Positions 26,772 through 35,257 of a stretch of DNA of 64,000 bases are shown in pieces; the stretch's first letter is position 1, and every line of letters begins with the position of its first letter. Source of the DNA: CAZBRS01 sp964494475. GTDB taxonomy: Bacteria > Myxococcota_A > UBA9042 > CAZBRS01. Under the pieces are notes generated by a model that saw nothing but the letters and a program-made list of their open reading frames with translations, ran no database searches and was not told where the DNA came from. Where the stretch lies: positions 5,111-69,110 of the forward strand of contig CAZBRS010000033.1 in the NCBI GenBank assembly GCA_964494475.1. Direction: 5' to 3'. Both the position numbers and the translations under genes were made by a program.

Positions 26772-27851
26772 ATGAAGACCCTGACGACCCTGCTGCTGCT
26801 GTCGTTCGCCCTGGTGCCCGCCGCCGCCTACGCCGCTTGCGCCAGCGACGCCGACTGCGCGCCCGACGAGGTGTGCCTGGCGGTGCCCTGCGCCTGCGCC
26901 GCTCCGGCCTGCGATCCCTCGGCGGGTGAGTGCGACACGCCCGAGCCCTGCATCTGCGACGACGCGGCCGAGTGCGTGCCGGCCGATTCGTTCGACGACG
27001 ACGTGTACTACAGCGGCGACTGCGAGGTCGACGCCGACTGCCCCATGGGCTTCGCCTGTGAGCAGGTGCAGGTGCCCTGCGCCGGCACCCGCGTCGACTG
27101 CGCGTGCCCCGGATGCGCCGAGGGCGAGGAGTGCCCGCCCTGCGATTGCCCCGAGGAGCCCGTCGAGCCGCCGGAGTGCGAGATCGAGACGTACGGGTAC
27201 TGCGCCTACAAGCCCGTGGAGTGCGCCAGCGACGCCGATTGCGCCGCGGGCTTCGAGTGCAAGGCCCAGGAGGTCTGCTCGTCCTCGGCCGGTTGCGGTT
27301 GCGCCGTTCCGGCGTGCGACCCCGACGACGGTGAGTGCCCCGAGCCCGAGCCCTGCGAGTGCGACGAGACCCCGTACGAAGAGAGCTGCGAAGTGATCGG
27401 CAACTACTGCGAGGCCAAGCAGATCGAGTGCGAGGCCTCGGCCGACTGCCCGGCCGACTGGGAGTGCGTTGGCATCGGCGCCGACTGCGCCTGCCCGGCC
27501 ATCGCCTGCGCCTCGGACGAGCCCGACGGTTGCCCCGAGCTGCCGCCCTGCGAGTGCGCCGCCGAGCCCACGGTCAGCTACTGCATGCCCGGTGGCTGGG
27601 CCGAGGCCGCCGCCCGCGACTACGCTGCCGGCGGTGACGGCACCAACGCCATCGGCGACGAGCAGTCGCCCACCGCCGCCTTCATGGAGGACGCGTCGAA
27701 GGCCGCCGCCGAGGCGGACGCGACCGACACCGACAAGGGCTCGGGCTGCAGCTACACCAGCACGGCGACGGCCGGCCTCGGCGTGCTGCTCCTGACCCTG
27801 CTCGCCCTGCTGGGCGTGGCCTGGCGCCGGGTGAGCGTGAGCGCCCGCTGA
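26772..27851 (+). CDS. Cys-rich exported protein with MYXO-CTERM-type C-terminal anchor
   Basis: 359 residues from an ATG behind AAGGAGGA. Signal peptide to about residue 21. The mature protein consists of repeated Cys-rich acidic units with the pattern CASDADCAxxxxC...CACxxPACDPxxGECxxPEPCxC, occurring about three or four times to residue 290. This spacing suggests a disulfide-bonded stalk. The C-terminus has GSGCSYTSTATAG, then a hydrophobic helix and Arg-containing tail. This is a Cys-containing sorting signal of the MYXO-CTERM kind, found in myxobacteria. It is likely a surface or adhesive protein; no enzymatic domain is visible. A strong ribosome binding site suggests good expression. 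Confidence 0.8.
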   Translation: MKTLTTLLLLSFALVPAAAYAACASDADCAPDEVCLAVPCACAAPACDPSAGECDTPEPCICDDAAECVPADSFDDDVYYSGDCEVDADCPMGFACEQVQVPCAGTRVDCACPGCAEGEECPPCDCPEEPVEPPECEIETYGYCAYKPVECASDADCAAGFECKAQEVCSSSAGCGCAVPACDPDDGECPEPEPCECDETPYEESCEVIGNYCEAKQIECEASADCPADWECVGIGADCACPAIACASDEPDGCPELPPCECAAEPTVSYCMPGGWAEAAARDYAAGGDGTNAIGDEQSPTAAFMEDASKAAAEADATDTDKGSGCSYTSTATAGLGVLLLTLLALLGVAWRRVSVSAR

Positions 27852-27888
27852 TCCCCGTCCTCTCCAGAGCCCCGCCCCGCCGCCCCGC

Positions 27889-29247
27889 TCAACGCACTCC
27901 ACCGAACAGCTTCTTCTGCAACCAAGCCGCCATCCTCGCGTGCCCGTCGTCATCGAAGTGATCATCGGGCGACCCGTTGGGGCCCGTCAGGAAGCCGAGG
28001 GGCGGCTGCCCCGGCGCCACCGCCGGCGTGAAGATCTCGTTCGCGTCGAGCGCCACGACGTTCTCCCGTTGGAGCATCGCCAGCGCGCGCGCGCGCCGCG
28101 CCTCGATCCTGGCGGCGCGCGGTTCGGTGGGCGCCGCCAGGGCCGTGCGCTCGGGCAGCACGACGACGGCGAGGGTCGCGCCCTTTTCCTCCGCCAGGCG
28201 CTCGAGGGCCACGACCACGCGCAGGAGGCGCGCCTCGGCGGCCGCCTCGTCGACCCGCTCCAGGACTCGGCCCAGCCTGTTGACCAGCCACCCCTCGGTG
28301 CGAGCGACCAGCAGCCGCGCCAGCGCCGAGCGGTCGATCAGGGCGCGCAGCAGCCAGGGTGACGCCGTCACCAGGGCCCAGCGGTGGAGGAGCCCCATGG
28401 GTCGCCGCGACGGGCAGCGCAGGACGGGTTGGTCCTCGTCGTCGTTGAGCAGGCGCTCGAGCCCGCAGCACGGGTAGGCGATGTGCAGGTCGGCCAGGTC
28501 GTTCTCGAGGAAGAGGTACAACAGGAAGGCTCGTACGGGCAGGCGCGCCGACCAGGCGGTGGCGATGCCCAGGCTCGCGTCGGGGCCGCTGCCCGAGACC
28601 CCGACGTTCACGTGGGCCACGACCGGGTCAAGCGCCTGCAGCCGGGCCACGAACGTGCGACCGTCCGGCGCCGGGCCGCCCACGCCCGTGCCCTCGAGCA
28701 TGGAGTCGCCCAGGTGCAGCACCACGGGCCGCGAACCCACCGCCTTCGTGCGCTCCTCGAACAGCGAGGGGTCGAGCTCGGGAAAGATCGCGCTGCACAC
28801 GCGCGCGGCCGTGCCGAGCACGTTGTGGTGGTAGCCCTCGTCGAAGCGGTGGTGCGTGACGACCGGAGCGAGCGTCGCGCGGGCGCCCGCGTTCCACGGC
28901 AACGCCACGTCCTCCGGCCGTTCGAAGCCCCAGCGGGCCGCGCCCTCGCCGAGCCCGAGCGCCACCACGACGCCCAACGTCAGCGCCGCCGCGCGCTCGC
29001 ACCTCAGGCGCGCCAGGTTGGCTGCGAGCCCGGCCCCCAGGGCGGCCAGCGCCAGTCCCACCACCACGTCGCCCGAGCCGAAGGGCAGGGCGTGCACGTC
29101 GAGGGTGGCGACGCCGAAGCCCCCCAGCGCGCCCGCGGCGGCGAGCGCCAGCACGAGGGCCACGGCGCGCGGTGCGAGCGCGGCCGTCACGCCTGCCGCT
29201 GCGCCGGCTGCGAGGGGGAGGACGACCGCGAGGACCACGTCGTTCAT
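27889..29247 (-). CDS. membrane-anchored SGNH/GDSL-type hydrolase
   Basis: 452 residues. The N-terminal 100 residues hold about three or four membrane helices. The rest is an SGNH-type esterase domain with block I HLGDSM (Ser182), block II-like NVGVSGSGPD, and the C-terminal Asp/His block DDHFDDDGH (about 433-441). SGNH hydrolases cleave esters, and membrane-attached ones often act on acetyl groups of envelope polysaccharides. The substrate here is unknown. It converges with the Cys-rich gene and has no obvious operon partner. Confidence 0.75.
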   Translation of the reverse strand: MNDVVLAVVLPLAAGAAAGVTAALAPRAVALVLALAAAGALGGFGVATLDVHALPFGSGDVVVGLALAALGAGLAANLARLRCERAAALTLGVVVALGLGEGAARWGFERPEDVALPWNAGARATLAPVVTHHRFDEGYHHNVLGTAARVCSAIFPELDPSLFEERTKAVGSRPVVLHLGDSMLEGTGVGGPAPDGRTFVARLQALDPVVAHVNVGVSGSGPDASLGIATAWSARLPVRAFLLYLFLENDLADLHIAYPCCGLERLLNDDEDQPVLRCPSRRPMGLLHRWALVTASPWLLRALIDRSALARLLVARTEGWLVNRLGRVLERVDEAAAEARLLRVVVALERLAEEKGATLAVVVLPERTALAAPTEPRAARIEARRARALAMLQRENVVALDANEIFTPAVAPGQPPLGFLTGPNGSPDDHFDDDGHARMAAWLQKKLFGGVR

Positions 29248-29311
29248 GGCGGTTCGTTCCGCGGAGGTGCGTGTCGTGTCGCGAAACGGATAGCACCGAG
29301 AACGGGCGTCG

Positions 29312-29554
29312 TCAACCGATCAGGGCGAGCTTCCGCGCGCGCGACCAGCGCTTCAGCTCGATCTCGCGCCGCATGGCGTCGCCCTGCGTGTCGAAGGGCT
29401 CGGCGTGGACGAGCACCACGGGCCGGCGCGAGCGCGTGTAGGCCGCGCCCTTGCCCGCGGTGTGCAGAGCGACGCGCGCCGCGAGGTCCTTGGTGTAGCC
29501 GGTGTAGAGCGTGCCGTCGGCGCAACGCAAGAGGTAGACGAAGAACGCCGCCAC
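29312..29554 (-). CDS. GIY-YIG nuclease-family protein
   Basis: 80 residues from a GTG behind GGGAGGA, the better start; an in-frame ATG 36 bp upstream lacks a ribosome binding site. The small single-domain layout shows FFVYLLRCADGTLYTGYTKDL (YLL and YTG form the GIY-YIG core), followed by RVALHTAGKGAAYTRSRRP and EIELKRWSRARKLALI. These match the YhbQ/UPF0213-like group of small GIY-YIG proteins. A nuclease role is known for the fold, but this short group has few described functions. The gene stands alone. Confidence 0.85.
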   Translation of the reverse strand: MAAFFVYLLRCADGTLYTGYTKDLAARVALHTAGKGAAYTRSRRPVVLVHAEPFDTQGDAMRREIELKRWSRARKLALIG

Positions 29555-29586
29555 GGTGTCCTCCCGTCGTTCAGCCGGCTCCGCCG

Positions 29587-29709
29587 TCATTCGCAGCCCA
29601 GCAGCGTGAGCGACGCCGGCTCGGACCACGCGCTCCAGGCCAGCGACTCGTCGCGGTAGCGGAGCCGCCAGCAATAGGTGCCCGGCGCCAGGGAGACGCC
29701 CACGCCCAT
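29587..29709 (-). pseudogene. fragment of a fibronectin-III-type secreted protein
   Basis: A 40-residue stretch on the minus strand reads LAPGTYCWRLRYRD, then LAWSAWSEPASLTLLGCE and stop. This is the usual ending of a fibronectin-III-like ligand-binding domain. There is no signal peptide or upstream part in frame, so it looks like the 3' remnant of a deleted gene just upstream of the GIY-YIG gene. Confidence 0.35.
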
Positions 29710-29881
29710 CGTTACCCCTCTCCCGGTTGCCTCCACGGGTCGTGGCTCCTGCCACGCCGCCGCCCCGGGGTGCTGTATAGGTAACGGTCGGCGGGGTCCC
29801 GATCAAGGCCGCTGTCGCGTCGACGCCGTCTTTTCCTGAGAACCGCTGCGGCCTTTCTTCTCGGCTGCCCCTCGACAGGAC

Positions 29882-29911
29882 TTGCACAGAAAAAAACTGG
29901 ACAGATATTGT
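29882..29911 (+). promoter_or_regulatory. predicted promoter of the chalcone-isomerase-like gene
   Basis: TTGCAC (29882-29887) and TATTGT (29906-29911) with an 18-bp spacer in a locally AT-rich stretch, 43 bp before the start codon. A good match by local standards. Confidence 0.5.
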
Positions 29912-29953
29912 ACATAGGGTCGATGAAGCGACCCGCCGTGAGGAGGTGGTGTG

Positions 29954-30559
29954 ATGAAGGTCGGCTCTCCGAGGGTGCTTTCGGTCCTTCCCGGCGCGCT
30001 CGTCGCGCTCCAGGTGGTCGTGCTGTTCGGGTCGGTGGCCCCGCGACCGGCTTCGGCCGCGCCCGAGCGAGCGGCCTTCGCCCCGGCCAAGGTCGTGGGC
30101 GAACGGCAGATGGTGTTGCAGGGAACCGGGATATTCCGGTACCTGTCCATGATCGACGTGGTCGAGGGCGGCCTCTATCTCTGGCCGGAGGCCTCCCCGA
30201 AGCCGGCTCTGGCCGACGTACCGAAGCTGCTCGAGCTCAGGTACCTCCGGGGGTTCGACGCCTCCGACTTCGCGAAGGCAACGCTGGACGGCGTGAACCG
30301 GAACGTCTCCCCCGACGTCTACGCTCGGGTCGCGGATCGCTTGCGCAGCTTCAACACGTTCTACCAGGACGTGCAGAAGGGCGATCGCTACACGCTGACC
30401 TACGTTCCGGGCGAGGGCACCACGCTGGCCCTGAACGGGAGGCCGCTGGGCACCATCGAGGGCGCGGACTTCGCGGCGGCGCTGTTCACCATCTGGCTCG
30501 GCGACAAGGACCCGATGGACGAGTCGTTCCGGCTCGACCTGCTGGGGGAGACCGCGTGA
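29954..30559 (+). CDS. exported chalcone-isomerase-like protein
   Basis: 201 residues; the ATG lies 8 nt after GGAGG, and an in-frame GTG directly before it is less well placed. Signal peptide to about residue 35. The mature part resembles the chalcone-isomerase-like bacterial family: LQGTGIFRYLSMIDVVEGGLYLW at the start, LRYLRGFDASDFAKATLDGV, YQDVQKGDRYTLTYVPGEGTTLALNG and a terminal FTIWLGDKDPMDESFRLDLLG. Bacterial members are periplasmic with unknown ligand, possibly fatty-acid-like. The gene converges with the nitronate monooxygenase gene. Confidence 0.72.
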   Translation: MKVGSPRVLSVLPGALVALQVVVLFGSVAPRPASAAPERAAFAPAKVVGERQMVLQGTGIFRYLSMIDVVEGGLYLWPEASPKPALADVPKLLELRYLRGFDASDFAKATLDGVNRNVSPDVYARVADRLRSFNTFYQDVQKGDRYTLTYVPGEGTTLALNGRPLGTIEGADFAAALFTIWLGDKDPMDESFRLDLLGETA

Positions 30560-30643
30560 GTTCGCACCTGCCTTGGCTGGAACGTTCGCAGAGCATTCGC
30601 AGATAGCTAGAAGGATTTCCGCAGAGCGGATGGCTCGGGCGGC

Positions 30644-31642
30644 TCACTCCCACTTCGCGAGGGCGCCCGCCAGCGCCTGCCGGGCCTCGACCATGATGCG
30701 AGCCACCAGTTCGGCCACGGTGGGGATGTCGTGCACCAGCCCCACCGACTGCCCGATGGTCAGCATGGCCTGGTCGACGTCGCCGTTCTTCCACACCTCG
30801 CGCGCCCGTTGGCCCGAGATCAGGGGGAAGAGCGCGGTGAAGTCTCCACCCTCCTGCTCGATCTGCGCCACCTGCTCCATGATGCGGTTGCGGTAGGCCC
30901 GCACCTGCAGCCCGAAGGGCGCCAGCAACGCCTGGAGGTTCAACGTGGTATCGCGCTCGGTGGCCTCGAGCAGGACACGCTGCAGGTTGGGGTGGATGCC
31001 GGCCTCCTTCGTCGCCAGGAACCGCGTGGCCATCATGACCCCGTCGGCCCCCAGCGCCAACGCCGCCGCCAGCCCCCGCCCGTCGGCCAGGCCGCCGGCC
31101 GCCAGGATGGGCAGGTCCACCGCCTCGCGCACGCGCGGCACCAGCACCAGCGTGGACACATCGTCCTTGTGGGGGAAGCCCCCCTCCTCGAACCCCGCGA
31201 TGGTCACGGCGTCGTAGCCCACCTTCTGGGCGTGCACCGCGTGCTTCACCGTGCCCACCTTGTGCAGCACCTTGACGCCCGCCGCCTTCGCCAGGGGCAG
31301 GTACTCGGCCCCGAGGAACGTGTCGACGGGCGCGCCGGCGATCTCGATGGCCGTGACCCGCTCGTCGCAGCAGACGCGGAAGAACGCCTGCAGCAGCTCG
31401 ATCGGCAGCCGAATGGAGGGCATGGTGGTGATGTTCACGATGAAGGGCGCCGACGTGAGCTCGCGCGTTCGTGCAATCGCCGCGCGCAGATCCTCGGCGT
31501 CGTCGTAGTTGCCCGAGGTCACGTTGCCCATGGCGCCGGCGTTCGAGATGGCGGCCGCCAGCTCGGGCGTGGCGATCCAGAGCATGCCCCCGCACTGGAT
31601 GGGGGTGCTGAGGCCGAAGAGCTCGGTGATGCGGGTCTTCAT
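30644..31642 (-). CDS. nitronate monooxygenase (2-nitropropane dioxygenase family)
   Basis: 332 residues with the FMN-dependent TIM barrel of nitronate monooxygenases: PIQCGGMLWIATPELAAAISNAG at the start, HKVGTVKHAVHAQKVGYDAVTIAGFEEGG and the phosphate-binding loop PILAAGGLADGRGLAAALALGADGV, then MATRFLATKEA. The enzyme oxidises nitronates such as propionate-3-nitronate; some relatives are enoyl-ACP reductases, and no neighbour separates the two. GGGGGA precedes the ATG. It is a stand-alone cytoplasmic enzyme. Confidence 0.88.
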   Translation of the reverse strand: MKTRITELFGLSTPIQCGGMLWIATPELAAAISNAGAMGNVTSGNYDDAEDLRAAIARTRELTSAPFIVNITTMPSIRLPIELLQAFFRVCCDERVTAIEIAGAPVDTFLGAEYLPLAKAAGVKVLHKVGTVKHAVHAQKVGYDAVTIAGFEEGGFPHKDDVSTLVLVPRVREAVDLPILAAGGLADGRGLAAALALGADGVMMATRFLATKEAGIHPNLQRVLLEATERDTTLNLQALLAPFGLQVRAYRNRIMEQVAQIEQEGGDFTALFPLISGQRAREVWKNGDVDQAMLTIGQSVGLVHDIPTVAELVARIMVEARQALAGALAKWE

Positions 31643-31750
31643 GGGGTCCCCCGAGACGGTTTCGCGACGACGGAGCGACGATAACGGGTCGAACGGTCGG
31701 CGTCGCGACCCCATCGTTCGCTTTCTTCGCCGCTGTCGCCGCCGTCGTTC

Positions 31751-32926
31751 CTACGTGCACTCGCCCCAGGCTACCTCACCGTCGGCCGACATCGTGAAGG
31801 GGCACGTGACGGCGGAGCCATTGGCGCCGTGTTCGGTCACGGTGCCCGCGGCGCTCCCGTCGGGCAGGTACGTGGTCGAGCCGTCCTGGTCCGGCGATTG
31901 GGCGGTGGCCGGATCGTCCCAGGTCCAGGTCTCCTGCACCGTGCCGTCGGCGGCGTAGACGTCGTGGCCGGCCGACGCCGACCCGTCGTCGTAGAGGCCG
32001 CTCCAGTCGCCTTCGCCCGCGCCGTCGGCTGCCAGCGTCGCCTGACCGACGAAGTCGGGCGAGGCCGCCGTGGCCGGGTCGTCGTACGTGTACTGGTACT
32101 CGGCGCTGCCGTCGGGCTGGCCGACCACGGTCGTGACGACCGTCCACGGCTCCCAGGTGCCGGTGCTGGTCGTCGTGTACGAGCCATCGGCGCCGTACGT
32201 GAAGTCGCTCGTCCAGTCGGGCGAAGCCTCGGTGGCCGGGTCGTCGAACACCGAGGTGCCCGTCGAGCTTCCGTCGGGCGTCGTCGTATAGTCGGACACC
32301 GAGGTGCCCTCTGCTCCAGTCCAGACCTCGTGGGCCCACATGACCCCGCCCACGCCGTACTGGTAGTCGCCCACCAGCGTCTGGCCGTCGTCCGACGAGC
32401 TGTCGATGTGCTGCGAGGCTCCGTCGGCGCCGACGGTATAGTCGGCCTCCCAGACCTCCGCCGAGCCGTCGCGCATCTGGTAGGTCGTGGTGTAGTGGCC
32501 GTTGCCCTGGCCGTCGTCCGTGCCGACCGTGACGACCGACGCGATGTCGCCCCCCTGCGGGCAGTCGTATTGGTACCGGAACTCGCCCGTGGCCTCGTCG
32601 TACGATTCCTCGACGGTCACCCACTCGGTGCAGGCCTCACCTCCCTGGTCGGACGACGCCGAGGCCTCGTCCGACGCGTCGGACTGAGCCATCACACGCC
32701 CGTTCAGGCGGGTCGGCAGGCGCAGGTCCTCGGTCGACACCCGGGGTGCCTGGGTCGGCCCGGCGAGCGAGACCAGGGCGACGGGCGCGCGCGCCGTCGT
32801 GAAGTCCGGCATCGACGCCACGTCGCCCGGGGCAGGGCTCACGGCGAGCTCGTCGGAGGAACCCCGATCGCAGCCGAAGAGCAGGACCGTGCAGGCCAGC
32901 AGCGTCGCTCGAACCTTCGTTCCCAT
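31751..32926 (-). CDS. repeat-rich secreted lipoprotein of unknown function
   Basis: 391 residues from an ATG behind TGGAGG; lipobox Cys19. After a linker (about 20-100), the protein is built from repeated short beta-hairpin units rich in Tyr, Thr, Asp and Gly. The phrase DDPATxxSPDx recurs three times about 50 residues apart (DDPATEASPDW, DDPATAASPDF, DDPATAQSPDQ), along with TYxxDG-type turns. This resembles wedge-like toxin-delivery or antigen-variation repeats without matching a family I know. No catalytic motif. It may be a structural surface protein. Confidence 0.7.
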   Translation of the reverse strand: MGTKVRATLLACTVLLFGCDRGSSDELAVSPAPGDVASMPDFTTARAPVALVSLAGPTQAPRVSTEDLRLPTRLNGRVMAQSDASDEASASSDQGGEACTEWVTVEESYDEATGEFRYQYDCPQGGDIASVVTVGTDDGQGNGHYTTTYQMRDGSAEVWEADYTVGADGASQHIDSSSDDGQTLVGDYQYGVGGVMWAHEVWTGAEGTSVSDYTTTPDGSSTGTSVFDDPATEASPDWTSDFTYGADGSYTTTSTGTWEPWTVVTTVVGQPDGSAEYQYTYDDPATAASPDFVGQATLAADGAGEGDWSGLYDDGSASAGHDVYAADGTVQETWTWDDPATAQSPDQDGSTTYLPDGSAAGTVTEHGANGSAVTCPFTMSADGEVAWGECT

Positions 32927-33127
32927 GGTGCACCTCCAGAGAAGAACCGTCGGTCGCGTGTCCGCGGCTCGCCCACGAGCCCCGGCACGACCGATCGCAT
33001 GGGCCGAAGCGTACGAAGCGCCGAGCATCGGAGCAAGGAAACTCGATCCCGCCGTCAACAATCTGACGCCTCTCACCCGAGCCCCGGGCGCGCCGGTCGA
33101 GCCGGGAGCGGCCCGTGGTCACGAAGG

Positions 33128-34765
33128 TCAGCGCCGCGGAAGCACGCTCAGCGGCACCACCGGCTCCTGCGACCGCTCCGCGAGCGCCTTCGCGTAGCTG
33201 GCGTAGGCCTCGAAGCTCGCGCTGGCGAGCCCCGAGAACGCCTGCCGGATCTGGTCGGCCGAGGCGTCCCTGACGTCGATGCGGGCCGGCGCCTGCGGGT
33301 GCCACACTCCCCAGGTCGAGTCGCTCTGCCCGAACTTCCAGGTCCAGGTGGTCCAGTGCACGCCGTGCGCGTTCAGGAGGGCGAGGGCGGCGTCCATCGC
33401 CGCGGGGGCCCAGGGGTCGCCGCCCATGGCGTTGAACTCGCCCAGGAGCACCGGGCAGTCGAAGCGCAGGTGCCAGTCGAAGTCGGTCTCCAGTTGTTCG
33501 ATCTCGGCGGCCATGGCCCGGCCGTACGCGTCGGCGGACGCGTCGGTCGTGGGATAGGCGTGAATCGAGAACATCGAGTTGGTCCAGCCCATCTCCCGGG
33601 GCGAGGCCAGGAACGTGGGCGATCGGTAGCCGTCTTCGGCCATCACCACGTGCCGGTCGTCGACCTCGCGGATGGCCCGGTAGAGCGGGTCGTGGATGGC
33701 GCGATACGCCGCCTCGGAGCGCACCGCCATCGGTTCGTTCAACAGGTCGTAGACGGCCACGTGCGGCTCGTCGCGGAAGTACGACGCCAGGGCCTTCCAC
33801 AGGCGCGCCGTGCGCTCGATGCAACGCGGCTCGTAGGGCAGGTGACCGCCGTCGCGCAGTCCGGCGTGCGCGGCCGCGCTTTGACCGCCGGGCGCCCCGT
33901 GCAGGTCGAGGATGACCCACACCCGGTGCTTGCGGGCCCAGCGCACCACGTCGTCGAGGTGCCGCCAGCCCTCGGGGCGGAACCCGATGGCGTCGGGCGC
34001 GTCGGTCTCGAGCGCGCGATACCAGAACGGCACGCGGACGACGTTCAGTCCCAGCGCCGCGACCCCCGCCACGTCGGCCTCGGTGATCCAGGCGTCGGCG
34101 AAGGCCTCGCGCAGATCGTTGGCCTCCTCCGGCCCGAAGCGCCGGGTCAGCCAGGCCCACATCCCCTCCTCTTCGAAGACCCACGGTTGTTCGTCGAACC
34201 ACGCCCACAGGGCCTCGACGGCCGCCCGCCGCCCGTCGGTCGCGTGCTCGGTCATGTAGGCCCGCCACTCGGCCACCAGCGTCCAGGGCGAGCGGCTCTC
34301 CGAGAGGAAGGCCACGAGGTTCGACCTCCGGGCGTCGGCCAGCAGATCGGCCAGCCCCGCGTCGTCGGCCCTCTGCTGCATCGCCGCCTGCAAATCCGCC
34401 GGCTGCATCAGCCCGATGCCCGCGATCCAGGCCTCCATCTGCAGCCAGCTGCCGAAGTTGACGCCCCGCAGCGCGACCGGCGCCCCGGACTCATCGACGA
34501 GATCGGAGCCCTCGACGCGCAGGAAGGGCAGGGTGGCGACCTCGTCGACGGGCGGCCGCACCGGGAACTCGGCGACGTTGGGCTGGCAGAGGGCGGTGTC
34601 CGGGGCGACGTCGGGGGCCCCTTCGGGGTCCGTATCGGCGTGCGTGTCGGCGTGCGCGTCGGCGTTCGGGTGGGACGTGGCGGCCTCATCGCCGCACGAG
34701 GACGTGACCAGACCGGCCAGGATCGCGAACGCGACCCAGCCGAACTTCGTGACGCCTGGACCCAT
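33128..34765 (-). CDS. glycoside hydrolase family 5 lipoprotein (cellulase-like)
   Basis: 545 residues from an ATG behind AGGAGAG. Lipobox Cys24 and an Ala/Asp/His-rich linker precede a GH5-type barrel. The domain opens with GAPVALRGVNFGSWLQMEAW, then LGLNVVRVPFWYRAL, VWVILDLHGAPGGQ, the acid/base Glu344 in YDLLNEPMAV, HAYPTTD and the nucleophile Glu443 in VLLGEFNAMGG, followed by WTTWTWKFGQSDSTWGVW. Glucan or mannan could be the substrate. It lies upstream of and divergent from the esterase pair across a 490-bp intergenic region. Confidence 0.9.
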   Translation of the reverse strand: MGPGVTKFGWVAFAILAGLVTSSCGDEAATSHPNADAHADTHADTDPEGAPDVAPDTALCQPNVAEFPVRPPVDEVATLPFLRVEGSDLVDESGAPVALRGVNFGSWLQMEAWIAGIGLMQPADLQAAMQQRADDAGLADLLADARRSNLVAFLSESRSPWTLVAEWRAYMTEHATDGRRAAVEALWAWFDEQPWVFEEEGMWAWLTRRFGPEEANDLREAFADAWITEADVAGVAALGLNVVRVPFWYRALETDAPDAIGFRPEGWRHLDDVVRWARKHRVWVILDLHGAPGGQSAAAHAGLRDGGHLPYEPRCIERTARLWKALASYFRDEPHVAVYDLLNEPMAVRSEAAYRAIHDPLYRAIREVDDRHVVMAEDGYRSPTFLASPREMGWTNSMFSIHAYPTTDASADAYGRAMAAEIEQLETDFDWHLRFDCPVLLGEFNAMGGDPWAPAAMDAALALLNAHGVHWTTWTWKFGQSDSTWGVWHPQAPARIDVRDASADQIRQAFSGLASASFEAYASYAKALAERSQEPVVPLSVLPRR

Positions 34766-35059
34766 GGACTCTCCTGGACGCCGGCCTCGAAGCCGACAGC
34801 TTACCGATCGGTCCGGGGGCCATCAAGCTCGGCGGAGGACCTGCGACCGAACCTGCCGGGAAGTGGTGCTGATTCTTCGCGCGTGACGTCGTGAGCGGCG
34901 AAGCCTTTTCTCCGGCGCAGCCCGACGGCCCCCACAGGGGCACCGCAAAGTCCGATCTGGACCCAGGAGTTCCGAGAGGACCCGGCGAATGGGTCGCGTC
35001 GGCGTGGCCGTCGAAGATCGCAGGCAAACACGTAAAACCGATGGACGTGACACGTCTTT

Positions 35060-35073
35060 CCGGCGAAAGCCGG
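35060..35073. repeat. palindromic intergenic repeat CCGGCGAAAGCCGG
   Basis: A perfect 5-bp stem with GAAA loop, followed by AATCCAGGG. This is the core of a repeat commonly scattered between genes in many proteobacteria. Confidence 0.55.
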
Positions 35074-35119
35074 AATCCAGGGCACGGTCGGACGAAGGCC
35101 CGCGGCCGACCGGCCTGGA

Positions 35120-35138
35120 CCCCGGGTCAAGCCCGGGG
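35120..35138. repeat. palindromic intergenic repeat CCCCGGGTCAAGCCCGGGG
   Basis: A 7-bp stem (CCCCGGG/CCCGGGG) with a short TCAAG loop, 46 bp after the preceding palindrome. The pair together looks like a composite scattered repeat. Confidence 0.55.
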
Positions 35139-35199
35139 TGACGGTCAATTGGGACGACCAACGACTTTGCGGGAGCCCTGACGGCCCCCACCAGGAGCC

Positions 35200-35227
35200 T
35201 TGTGCCCGGCGACGCGAGTGGTATCGT
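35200..35227 (+). promoter_or_regulatory. predicted promoter of the tandem esterase genes
   Basis: TTGTGC (35200-35205), a 16-bp spacer, and TATCGT (35222-35227), 30 bp before the first start codon. Confidence 0.4.
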
Positions 35228-35257
35228 GGAGTCCGCTCGAATCAACCCGGGTCAGGC

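Larger units (their letters stand above)
34766..35257. other. 490-bp intergenic region between divergent hydrolase genes, with palindromic repeats
   Basis: No gene is supported here. It contains two scattered-repeat palindromes (35060-35073 and 35120-35138) and the predicted promoter of the esterase pair near the right end. The left part has no recognisable feature beyond the GH5 ribosome binding site. Confidence 0.6.
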
